This document shows, one piece after another, positions 1 through 6,911 of a stretch of 11,680 nucleotides of DNA; the first letter of the stretch is position 1, and every line of letters starts with the position of its first letter. Under the pieces are notes generated by a model. It was not told the DNA's origin and made no database searches. It saw only the letters and a list, made by a program, of their open reading frames with translations. The translations under genes and the position numbers were made by a program. Origin of the DNA: Bacillota bacterium (GTDB lineage: Bacteria; Bacillota; Clostridia; Lachnospirales; Lachnospiraceae); the NCBI GenBank assembly GCA_023419655.1, contig JAEZXP010000043.1, positions 1 to 11,680 of the forward strand, given 5' to 3'.

Positions 1-410
1 GAATTATACTTACCAATGGCAGAGAATCAAAGAATCCGTTTAAGCGGATATTAAAAGGATTATATGCCTTGTATGGCATATCAGGATATCTAAGCGATGT
101 GTTGTCCTATTCCCGTCTGCTTGCACTGGGACTTGCAACCGGTGTAATTGGTTCGGTAATTAATAAGATGGCTGCCATGACGGCAGGCGGCGTGTTGGGT
201 CCGGTTTTCTTTACAATTATAGTAATAGTAGGACATGCTTTGAATCTGGGGATTAATGCCCTGGGCGCATATGTTCACACCAACCGTCTGCAATATGTAG
301 AGTTTTTCGGTAAGTTTTATGAGGGCGGCGGAAAAATATTCAAGCCCTTTGGAATGAATACAAAATATTATAAAATCAAGGAGAATACGAAATATGGAAA
401 TGTTGAATGA
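1..410 (+). CDS. ntpI: V-type ATP synthase subunit I, 3' part
   Basis: This is the C-terminal end of the membrane stator subunit (a/I) of the V-type ATPase, which forms the ion half-channels beside the rotating proteolipid ring. The reading frame is open from base 3 without a stop, so the gene begins upstream of the window; a TTG at 69 is only an internal Leu. The segment LSYSRLLALGLA carries the Arg (codon 114-116) that matches the essential membrane arginine of the family, which interacts with the proteolipid carboxylate. Two or three hydrophobic helices follow, and then the conserved tail with RLQYVEFFGKFYEGGGK and FKPF. The stop codon overlaps the start of the K subunit gene by 17 bases, which suggests translational coupling. 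The identity is secure; only about 135 residues of a protein usually near 650 residues are visible. Confidence 0.95.
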   Translation, partial: IILTNGRESKNPFKRILKGLYALYGISGYLSDVLSYSRLLALGLATGVIGSVINKMAAMTAGGVLGPVFFTIIVIVGHALNLGINALGAYVHTNRLQYVEFFGKFYEGGGKIFKPFGMNTKYYKIKENTKYGNVE

Positions 411-885
411 TTATGGTATTGTATTGGCATTAGCAGGTGCTGTGCTGGCAGCGCTGATTCCCGGAATGGCTTCTGCGAAGGCTGTAAGTATGGGTGGTAT
501 CGCAGGAGCAGGGGTTATAACAGAAGACCCTTCCCAGTTTGGTAAGGTTCTTATTCTACAGTTGCTACCTGGTACACAGGGTATCTATGGTCTCTTAATC
601 GCTTTTATTACTTTATCACAGATTGGTGTGTTAGGTGGCAGCGGAGATATCTCCTTTGTAAAAGGAGCCCTTTATCTGGCAGCGTGCCTGCCTATGATAA
701 TTGTAGGCTATACCTCCGCTATCCGTCAGGCAAATGCGTCTGTTGCAAGTATTGGTGTTGTGGCAAAGAGACCGGACCAATTCGGTAAAGCAATGATTTT
801 CCCTGCAATGGTTGAAACCTATGCTATCTTGGCGCTTCTTATTTCTATGCTGGCAATTAACGGAGTAAGCGGATTAAGTATATAA
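394..885 (+). CDS. ntpK: V-type ATP synthase subunit K (proteolipid, c-ring)
   Basis: A 163-residue proteolipid that forms the rotor ring in the membrane. It has four hydrophobic helices arranged as two related hairpins, the usual bacterial V-type layout. Only the second hairpin keeps the ion-carrying carboxylate (E141, in FPAMVETYAI); the first has LLPGTQGIYG at the equivalent place. The residues corresponding to the Na+ ligands of Enterococcus hirae NtpK (L61 carbonyl, T64, Q65, Q110, E139) appear here as L58, T61, Q62, Q112 and E141, with Y65 matching Y68. This predicts sodium coupling. The start at 394 is preceded by AAGGAG at 378-383; an in-frame ATG at 400 lies farther from it. The gene overlaps the end of ntpI. 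The family assignment is certain; the Na+ specificity is inferred from the ligands, using the E. hirae sequence from memory. Confidence 0.97.
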   Translation: MEMLNDYGIVLALAGAVLAALIPGMASAKAVSMGGIAGAGVITEDPSQFGKVLILQLLPGTQGIYGLLIAFITLSQIGVLGGSGDISFVKGALYLAACLPMIIVGYTSAIRQANASVASIGVVAKRPDQFGKAMIFPAMVETYAILALLISMLAINGVSGLSI

Positions 886-900
886 CAGTTGGAGGTTAAA

Positions 901-1497
901 ATGACTGGATTAGAAAAGATTATTAAGGCAATTGAAGCAGATGCCAGGGCCAATGCAGATAAGATACTTGCCGAAGCAAGAGAAGAAGCGGAGAAAATTC
1001 TGTCTTTGGCTAAGGAAGAGGCTGAGCGAAGCTGTGCTAAGATTGCTGAAAAGCCCGCATCCGAAGCCAAGGCAATTTTAAGCAGGGCAGAATCAGGGGC
1101 CAGACTTATAAAAAGGCAGATGATTTTGGATGCGAAGCAGAAGATGATTAATGAGGTCATCCTTAAAGCGAAAGAAAAGCTTACCAGTCTTTTGGATACT
1201 GATTATTTTGAGATAATCCTTCAAATCGTAAAAAAGCATGCCCATGCACAACCGGGCATCATTATGTTTTCACAGACTGACTTGGACAGAATGCCTAAGA
1301 AGTTTGAGAAAAGCCTGAATGCAGCCATAAAGGAGATTCAGAATGCCTCCCTTACAATATCGGAGGAAGATGCCAGAGTGGATGGCGGTTTTATACTTGT
1401 CTATGGAGATATAGAAGAGAATTGTTCTTTTGATGCATTATTTGGTAATGCAAAGGAAGAGCTGCAGGATAAAGTGAATGCATTTTTATTCGAATAG
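901..1497 (+). CDS. ntpE: V-type ATP synthase subunit E (peripheral stalk)
   Basis: A 198-residue soluble subunit of the peripheral stalk, which holds the A3B3 head against the membrane stator. The N-terminal half (about residues 5-100) is an Ala/Glu/Lys-rich helix with runs such as EAREEAEKILSLAKEEAE, typical of a long coiled coil. The C-terminal half is a small globular domain ending in a DGGFILVYGDIEENCSFDALF-like segment, characteristic of the family. I chose the ATG at 901 because GGAGG at 891-895 lies five bases upstream. The frame also opens at a TTG (889), but that codon overlaps the ribosome binding site. The gene follows ntpK after 15 bases and belongs to the same operon. Low sequence conservation is normal for this subunit; length, coiled coil and position make the call firm. 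Confidence 0.93.
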   Translation: MTGLEKIIKAIEADARANADKILAEAREEAEKILSLAKEEAERSCAKIAEKPASEAKAILSRAESGARLIKRQMILDAKQKMINEVILKAKEKLTSLLDTDYFEIILQIVKKHAHAQPGIIMFSQTDLDRMPKKFEKSLNAAIKEIQNASLTISEEDARVDGGFILVYGDIEENCSFDALFGNAKEELQDKVNAFLFE

Positions 1498-1570
1498 AAG
1501 GACCGGAAAGAGGGTGAAAGATTTGCATATAAAAAAACATCGATATTTATCGGCACCGTCCGGCAGAGAA

Positions 1571-2539
1571 ATGACAGATAAGCAATATATATATGCAGTT
1601 GCCCGTATACGTTCCAAGGAGCTGGCATTATTATGTAAGGCAGATATCGAGCAGCTTATGAATTGCAGAGATGAAAAAGAATGTCTGCGATTTTTGGCTG
1701 ATAAAGGCTGGGGAAGGGATGGTAAAGAGACATCGGAACAGGTCTTGACCTCAGAAAGACAAAAGACCTGGGAGCTTCTGAATGAGCTGGTAGAGGATGT
1801 GTCGGTATTTCATACATTTCTTTACGGTAATGATTATCACAACTTAAAGGCCGCAATAAAGCAGGTATATAAGGGTAGTGACCAGCCTAATCTATATATT
1901 TCGGATTGTACGATAGACCCCGAAGTGATTGTCCGTGCAGTTAAGGAGCATGATTTTTCGGAACTTCCGGAGCATATGAGAAAAGTGGCGGAAGAAGCCT
2001 ATCAGATACAGCTTCATACCGGTGACAGCCAGCTTTGCGATATAGTAATTGATAAAGCGGCCCTTGACAGTATCTATGCCCATGGAAAAGCTTCAGAAAA
2101 TGAGCTTCTTTCGCAATACGTGGAGCTAAAGGTTGCGGCGGCTGATATCAATATAGCCATCCGGAGTATAAAGACAGGCAAGGATGGAGAATTCTTGCGG
2201 CGGGCGCTTTCCGAATGCGAGAGCCTGGATACAGAGAGCCTTACTGAAAGTGCGTTAGAGGGTATGGAAGCGTTATATACCTATCTGTCCTCTACGGTTT
2301 ACTCGGATGCTGTTCCCGCACTAAAAGAATCCTCACAGGCATTTGAACGCTGGTGTGATAACCGGATAATCGAATATATCCGCCCGCAGAAATATAATCC
2401 GTTTACGTTGTCACCTTTGGCAGCGTATCTGTTAGCCCGGGAAAATGAAATCAAAACAGTTCGGATTCTGCTTTCAGGCAAACGAAATGATATATCGGAT
2501 GATGTAATCCGGGAAAGATTGAGGGAAATGTATGTATAA
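1571..2539 (+). CDS. ntpC: V-type ATP synthase subunit C (d-type)
   Basis: The all-helical funnel-shaped subunit that links the central stalk to the proteolipid ring (yeast Vma6 / A-type C family). From the ATG at 1571 it is 322 residues and begins MTDKQYIYAVARIRSKELALL, matching the family N-terminus; LADKGWG and the FTLSPLAAYLLARENEIKTVR motif near the C-terminus are also typical. The start is not settled: upstream in-frame candidates are GTG at 1514 and TTG at 1523. The GAGGGTGA at 1510-1517 would serve the TTG well, while the ATG at 1571 has only a weak AGAGA before it. I prefer 1571 on family alignment; the longer forms would add 16-19 basic, non-conserved residues. The end overlaps the F subunit gene by eight bases. 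Confidence 0.92.
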   Translation: MTDKQYIYAVARIRSKELALLCKADIEQLMNCRDEKECLRFLADKGWGRDGKETSEQVLTSERQKTWELLNELVEDVSVFHTFLYGNDYHNLKAAIKQVYKGSDQPNLYISDCTIDPEVIVRAVKEHDFSELPEHMRKVAEEAYQIQLHTGDSQLCDIVIDKAALDSIYAHGKASENELLSQYVELKVAAADINIAIRSIKTGKDGEFLRRALSECESLDTESLTESALEGMEALYTYLSSTVYSDAVPALKESSQAFERWCDNRIIEYIRPQKYNPFTLSPLAAYLLARENEIKTVRILLSGKRNDISDDVIRERLREMYV

Positions 2540-2864
2540 GGCAGCGGTACTAGGTGATCGTGACAGTATATATGGATTTGCTGCAATCGGACTTGACACT
2601 TATTCGGTGGAAAATACGGCGGAAGCAGCAAAACGGTTAAAAGAGCTGGCTGACGGGCAGTACGCTGTAATTTATATTACGGAGAGCTTTCAGTCAGAAT
2701 TGGAGTCGGAGATTGATGCATATGTATCAATGAATCTTCCGGCGATTATCCCGATTCCCGGTGTATCCGGTAATACAGGAATGGGAATGAGAAATGTAAA
2801 GAAATCGGTAGAGCGGGCAGTAGGCTCGGATATTATATTCAATAATGATAATGAATCTATGTAA
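2532..2864 (+). CDS. ntpG: V-type ATP synthase subunit F (central stalk)
   Basis: A 110-residue subunit of the central rotor stalk that binds subunit D; it is called NtpG in the E. hirae nomenclature and subunit F elsewhere. The sequence is a small alpha/beta fold: a first strand KAAVLGDRDSIYGFAAIGLD (cut at 20 residues), a second strand YAVIYITE, a third around PAIIPIPG, and the glycine-rich GNTGMGM segment before the last helix, all typical of the family. The ATG at 2532 has GAGGGA at 2521-2526 five bases upstream and overlaps the ntpC stop by eight bases, so coupled translation is likely. It sits directly before the catalytic A gene, the usual order in bacterial V-ATPase operons. The symbol varies between databases (ntpG, ntpF, atpF). 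Confidence 0.93.
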   Translation: MYKAAVLGDRDSIYGFAAIGLDTYSVENTAEAAKRLKELADGQYAVIYITESFQSELESEIDAYVSMNLPAIIPIPGVSGNTGMGMRNVKKSVERAVGSDIIFNNDNESM

Positions 2865-2879
2865 AGCAGGTGAAAAAAT

Positions 2880-4640
2880 ATGAGCAAAGGCACCATAAAA
2901 AAAGTAGCCGGTCCCTTGGTTGTTGCCGAAGGTATGCGAAATGCCAATATGTTTGACGTGGTTCGTGTAAGCAATCAGCGTCTGATCGGTGAAATTATTG
3001 AAATCCATGGCGACCAGGCTTCCATCCAGGTTTATGAAGAAACTGCAGGACTTGGACCCGGTGAGCCGGTGGAATCGACCGGTGCTCCCCTAAGTGTTGA
3101 ATTAGGACCGGGACTTATCGGAAGTATTTTTGACGGTATCCAGCGTCCGTTGTCAGACATTATGGAAGCAACGGGAACGAATTTAAAGCGTGGTGTTGAA
3201 ATCCCTTCCCTTAACAGAGAGAAAAAGTGGCATTTTGAGCCGAGTGTTTCTGCCGGAGCCGAAGTGGAAGCGGGAGATATTATCGGAACGGTAACAGAGA
3301 CTGATATCGTTGTACAGAAAATCATGGTTCCTTATGGAATGAAGGGCATCATTCGTTCCATAGATGAAGGGGATTATACGGTTGTTGATACCATCGCCGT
3401 ACTTGAAAAGGACGATAAGACGAAAGAAAACCTTACATTAATGCAGAAGTGGCCTGTTCGTCAGGGCAGACCTTATAAGCAGAAATTGTCTCCGGACAAG
3501 CCGATGGTTACGGGGCAGAGAGTAATTGATACCCTGTTTCCCATTGCAAAGGGTGGTGTGGCAGCGATTCCCGGACCCTTCGGAAGCGGTAAAACTGTCG
3601 TTCAGCATCAGCTGGCTAAATGGGCGGAGGCTGATATCGTGGTATATATCGGATGCGGAGAGCGGGGAAATGAGATGACGGACGTTCTTAACGAGTTTCC
3701 TGAGCTAAAGGACCCGAAGACCGGAAAGTCTTTGATGGAGCGTACGGTACTGATTGCCAACACCTCGGATATGCCGGTTGCTGCCCGTGAGGCTTCTATC
3801 TATGTAGGTATCACAATCGCGGAATATTTCCGGGATATGGGCTATTCCGTAGCACTGATGGCAGATTCCACCTCCCGTTGGGCGGAGGCTCTTCGTGAGA
3901 TGTCCGGACGTCTTGAGGAAATGCCCGGTGAAGAGGGCTATCCCGCATATCTTGCCAGCCGTTTGGCGCAGTTTTATGAAAGAGCAGGAAGAGTTATTTC
4001 TCTGGGTAAGGACGGCAGAGAAGGAGCATTGTCGGCTATCGGAGCCGTATCCCCTCCCGGTGGTGATATTTCGGAACCGGTTTCCCAGGCGACCCTTCGA
4101 ATTGTTAAGGTGTTCTGGAGCCTGGATGCAGGTTTGGCTTATAGAAGACATTTTCCGGCGATTAACTGGCTGACCAGCTATTCTCTCTATGATATGGGCA
4201 AATGGTTCAATGCCAATGTGGATGAAAGATGGAGTGATTTGAAAGCCAGAATAATGAGACTGTTAAATGATGAAGCGGAGCTGGATGAGATTGTTAAGCT
4301 TGTCGGCATGGATGCATTATCGGCACCTGACCGTTTAAAGCTTGAAGCTGCCAGGTCCATCCGCGAGGACTATCTTCATCAGGATGCTTTCCATGAAGAT
4401 GATACCTATACAAGCCTTGATAAGCAGTACAAAATGATGGAGCTTGTTTTAATGTTTTACGATATTTCTCTGGAGAATTTAAGCAAGCTTTCGATTGATG
4501 ACCTGGTTAAATTACCGGTAAGAGAAAGAATCGGACGTTTCAAATATATTAAAAAGGATTTAATCGAAAAAGAATATGATGAAATCCGCATGCAGTTAAA
4601 TAATGAAATTCATGGACTGGTACAGAAGGAGGGAGCCTAA
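2880..4640 (+). CDS. ntpA: V-type ATP synthase subunit A (catalytic)
   Basis: The 586-residue catalytic subunit of the A3B3 head, which hydrolyses or makes ATP. The N-terminal beta-barrel covers about residues 1-70. The family's bulge ('non-homologous') domain follows at about residues 110-190 and includes the WHFEPSV segment. The P-loop is GPFGSGKT at residues 232-239 with the nucleotide-binding lysine K238. GERGNEM follows at 260-266, holding the expected catalytic glutamate. SVALMADSTSRWAEALRE is the Walker B region, and the alpha-helical C-terminal domain completes the protein. Length and motif spacing match the family. The start ATG at 2880 is preceded by AGCAGGTGA at 2865-2873. Its last stop base is also the first base of the ntpB start codon. 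No frameshift or missing motif is visible. Confidence 0.98.
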   Translation: MSKGTIKKVAGPLVVAEGMRNANMFDVVRVSNQRLIGEIIEIHGDQASIQVYEETAGLGPGEPVESTGAPLSVELGPGLIGSIFDGIQRPLSDIMEATGTNLKRGVEIPSLNREKKWHFEPSVSAGAEVEAGDIIGTVTETDIVVQKIMVPYGMKGIIRSIDEGDYTVVDTIAVLEKDDKTKENLTLMQKWPVRQGRPYKQKLSPDKPMVTGQRVIDTLFPIAKGGVAAIPGPFGSGKTVVQHQLAKWAEADIVVYIGCGERGNEMTDVLNEFPELKDPKTGKSLMERTVLIANTSDMPVAAREASIYVGITIAEYFRDMGYSVALMADSTSRWAEALREMSGRLEEMPGEEGYPAYLASRLAQFYERAGRVISLGKDGREGALSAIGAVSPPGGDISEPVSQATLRIVKVFWSLDAGLAYRRHFPAINWLTSYSLYDMGKWFNANVDERWSDLKARIMRLLNDEAELDEIVKLVGMDALSAPDRLKLEAARSIREDYLHQDAFHEDDTYTSLDKQYKMMELVLMFYDISLENLSKLSIDDLVKLPVRERIGRFKYIKKDLIEKEYDEIRMQLNNEIHGLVQKEGA

Positions 4641-6010
4641 TGCCAAAGGAATATAGAACCATTCAAGAGGTAGCGGGTCCTCTTATGCTGGTACAGGGAG
4701 TTGAAGGAGTTGCCTTTGACGAGCTGGCCGAGATAGAGCTTGTGAACGGTGAGAAACGCCGCTGCAGAGTTTTGGAAATCGACGGCAGCAATGCCCTGGT
4801 TCAGTTGTTTGAAAACTCTGCGGGAATCAATCTTGCCAGCTCAAAGGTACGATTCTTAGGCCGAAGCATGGAGCTGGGTGTATCAGAGGATATGCTTAGC
4901 CGTGTTTTTGACGGTCTGGGACGTCCGATTGATGACGGTCCGGATATATTACCGGAGCAGAGACTTGATATCAACGGTCTGCCGATGAATCCGGCAGCAA
5001 GAAATTATCCGCAGGAGTTTATACAGACAGGTGTATCGGCGATTGACGGATTAAATACGCTGGTTCGGGGACAAAAACTCCCGATATTTTCAGCCAGTGG
5101 TCTTCCCCATGCGAATTTAGCCGCACAGATAGCCCGTCAGGCAAAGGTTCGCGGAACTTCCGAGCCTTTTGCGGTGGTATTTGCAGCGATGGGTATTACC
5201 TTCGAGGAAGCCAACTTCTTTACGGAATCCTTCCGTGAGACCGGAGCAATCGACAGAACTGTTATGTTTGTCAATCTGGCAAATGACCCTGCCATCGAGC
5301 GTATCTCCACGCCCCGTATGGCACTTACCGCCGCTGAATATCTTGCATTTGAAAAGGATATGCACGTGCTTGTAATCCTGACGGATATTACAAACTATGC
5401 AGATTCGTTAAGAGAAGTATCAGCAGCCAGAAAGGAAGTTCCGGGACGCCGCGGTTATCCCGGTTATATGTATACGGACCTTGCTTCACTGTATGAGAGG
5501 GCAGGACGAAAGAAGGGCAAAAACGGAAGTATTACAATGATTCCGATACTTACGATGCCCGAGGATGATAAGACGCATCCCATCCCTGACCTTACAGGAT
5601 ATATTACCGAGGGCCAGATTATCTTGAGCCGTGAGCTTCACCGTCAGGGAATTGAGCCGCCGGTTGATGTGCTGCCGTCACTTTCCCGTCTGAAGGATAA
5701 GGGTATCGGTGAGGGCAAGACGAGAAAAGACCATGCCAATACCATGAATCAGATTTTTGCTGCTTATGCAAGAGGTAAGGAAGCAAAAGAGCTGATGGTT
5801 GTTCTTGGTGAAGCAGCCTTAACCGATATTGATAAGCTGTATGCACAGTTTGCAGATTCCTTTGAGAGAGAATATGTATCCCAGGGCTATATTACAAACC
5901 GCGACATTGAGGATACTTTGAATCTTGGATGGAAGCTTCTTAATATGCTTCCCAGAGCCGAGCTTAAGAGAATTAAGGACGAGCTGCTGGATGAATACTA
6001 TGGCAAATAA
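4640..6010 (+). CDS. ntpB: V-type ATP synthase subunit B (regulatory)
   Basis: The 456-residue non-catalytic partner of subunit A in the alternating A3B3 head. It has the N-terminal barrel (about 1-75). The P-loop position is degenerate, with SASGLPHANLAAQIARQ at about 151-167 and no GKT, as expected for B subunits. PSLSRLKDKGIGEGKT carries R350, which matches the arginine finger that completes the A-subunit active site. The ATG at 4640 overlaps the ntpA stop (TAATG), with a strong AAGGAGGGAG at about 4627-4636, so the two head subunits are translationally coupled. The C-terminus ends DELLDEYYGK, typical of the family. The assignment is secure and the gene is intact. Confidence 0.98.
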   Translation: MPKEYRTIQEVAGPLMLVQGVEGVAFDELAEIELVNGEKRRCRVLEIDGSNALVQLFENSAGINLASSKVRFLGRSMELGVSEDMLSRVFDGLGRPIDDGPDILPEQRLDINGLPMNPAARNYPQEFIQTGVSAIDGLNTLVRGQKLPIFSASGLPHANLAAQIARQAKVRGTSEPFAVVFAAMGITFEEANFFTESFRETGAIDRTVMFVNLANDPAIERISTPRMALTAAEYLAFEKDMHVLVILTDITNYADSLREVSAARKEVPGRRGYPGYMYTDLASLYERAGRKKGKNGSITMIPILTMPEDDKTHPIPDLTGYITEGQIILSRELHRQGIEPPVDVLPSLSRLKDKGIGEGKTRKDHANTMNQIFAAYARGKEAKELMVVLGEAALTDIDKLYAQFADSFEREYVSQGYITNRDIEDTLNLGWKLLNMLPRAELKRIKDELLDEYYGK

Positions 6011-6023
6011 GAAATCTACGCAT

Positions 6024-6041
6024 AAACGTGTGTATACGTTT
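6024..6041 (+). other. Small hairpin in the ntpB-ntpD spacer
   Basis: The only spacer of notable size between two confidently started genes of the operon (51 bases, 6011-6061) contains AAACGT and ACGTTT separated by six bases, a perfect six-base-pair stem. No T-run follows, so it is not a terminator. It could be an mRNA processing or stability element that tunes the D-subunit level, or simply chance in AT-rich DNA. The ribosome binding site of ntpD (GGAGAG, from about 6052) lies ten bases downstream and is left free by the fold. Confidence 0.4.
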
Positions 6042-6061
6042 GTATAGGAACGGAGAGAGAG

Positions 6062-6739
6062 ATGGCAAATACACAAGTAAATCCTACCCGTATGGAACTC
6101 ACGAAGCTTAAGAAGAAGCTGGCTACAGCAACCAGAGGCCATAAGCTGCTTAAGGATAAGAGAGATGAGCTTATGCGGCAGTTTCTTGATATGGTTCGGG
6201 AGAATAAGGTCTTGCGTGAAAAGGTTGAAGCCGGGATTCATGCCGCCAATAAGAACTTTGTATTGGCCAGATCGGTTATGGTTGATGAGATACTCAATGT
6301 TTCATTAATGGCACCGAGACAGGAGGTTTATCTGGATACCTATACCAGGAATGTCATGAGTGTAGAGATTCCTGGATTTGAATATAAGACAAAGACTCCT
6401 GATGCGAATGACATCTATCCCTATGGCTATGCATTTACCTCCAGTGACCTTGATGATGCGGTAAAGAGCCTGCAGGACATTCTTCCTGACATGCTGAAGC
6501 TGGCTGAGGTAGAAAAATCCTGCCAGCTGATGGCTGCAGAGATAGAAAAGACAAGACGCAGGGTAAATGCCCTTGAGCATGTTATGATTCCGGATATGCA
6601 GCAAAAAATAAAATATATTGTAATGAAGCTGGACGAGAATGAGAGAAGTACACAGATTCGTCTGATGAAGGTTAAAGATATGATGCTGGAACAGGCGCAT
6701 CATTACAATGAGCGATATAAAAGCCAAACGGAGGCTTAA
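6062..6739 (+). CDS. ntpD: V-type ATP synthase subunit D (central rotor)
   Basis: A 225-residue central shaft subunit that turns inside the A3B3 head and connects to the proteolipid ring through F and C. The N-terminal helix has the family signature NPTRMELTKLKKKLATATRG (residues 7-26), followed by GHKLLKDKRDELM. The C-terminal part (about 150-215) is a second long helix, RRRVNALEHVMIPDMQ, which pairs with the first to form the coiled coil. The region between (about 85-135) is the less conserved globular part that contacts subunit F. The ATG at 6062 has GGAGAG upstream at 6052-6057. This is the last gene of the operon, with a terminator about 30 bases after its stop. The assignment is secure. 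Confidence 0.96.
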   Translation: MANTQVNPTRMELTKLKKKLATATRGHKLLKDKRDELMRQFLDMVRENKVLREKVEAGIHAANKNFVLARSVMVDEILNVSLMAPRQEVYLDTYTRNVMSVEIPGFEYKTKTPDANDIYPYGYAFTSSDLDDAVKSLQDILPDMLKLAEVEKSCQLMAAEIEKTRRRVNALEHVMIPDMQQKIKYIVMKLDENERSTQIRLMKVKDMMLEQAHHYNERYKSQTEA

Positions 6740-6770
6740 TTTAAACAAAATAATCATTTGAACAACACAC

Positions 6771-6838
6771 ACAAAGAGACATGTGGTAAAATTGTATCTG
6801 AAAATACAGGTAGAATTTTATTACAGTCTCTTTTTGTT
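6771..6838 (+). terminator. Rho-independent terminator of the V-ATPase operon
   Basis: A long composite hairpin. The basal stem AAAGAGAC (6773-6780) pairs with GTCTCTTT (6826-6833). After a single bulged A, TGTGGTAAAATT (6782-6793) pairs over 12 bases, two of them G-U, with AATTTTATTACA (6814-6825). GTAT/ATAC at 6794-6805 may close the top. The 3' arm runs into TTTTTGTT. The length, about 20 pairs, is unusual for a terminator. Confidence 0.88.
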
Positions 6839-6840
6839 AA

Positions 6841-6869
6841 TTGACATACGTCCGCTCTGCCTGTAAACT
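6841..6869 (+). promoter_or_regulatory. Sigma-A-type promoter of the Crp/Fnr gene
   Basis: A consensus -35 TTGACA (6841-6846) is followed after exactly 17 bases by TAAACT (6864-6869), which matches the -10 consensus at four of six positions. It begins just past the operon terminator and lies 43 bases before the regulator start codon, so transcription would begin near 6876. Between that point and the ribosome binding site lies AAGTCACAG (6885-6893), a CRP-like half-site. Confidence 0.78.
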
Positions 6870-6911
6870 ATACACGATATGGCGAAGTCACAGTAAAGGA
6901 GGACATACATA

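Noticed and set aside
819..1160. Minus-strand open frame of 113 codons, Ala/Ser-rich
   Set aside because: Reverse-complement shadow of the Ala/Glu-rich coiled coil of ntpE.
3705..4151. Long minus-strand open frame (148 codons) inside ntpA
   Set aside because: Shadow of a highly conserved gene; no ribosome binding site or recognisable product.
6721..6737. AAGCC/GGCTT hairpin at the very end of ntpD
   Set aside because: Only five pairs, within the coding sequence, and no T-run; the real terminator is at 6771-6838.
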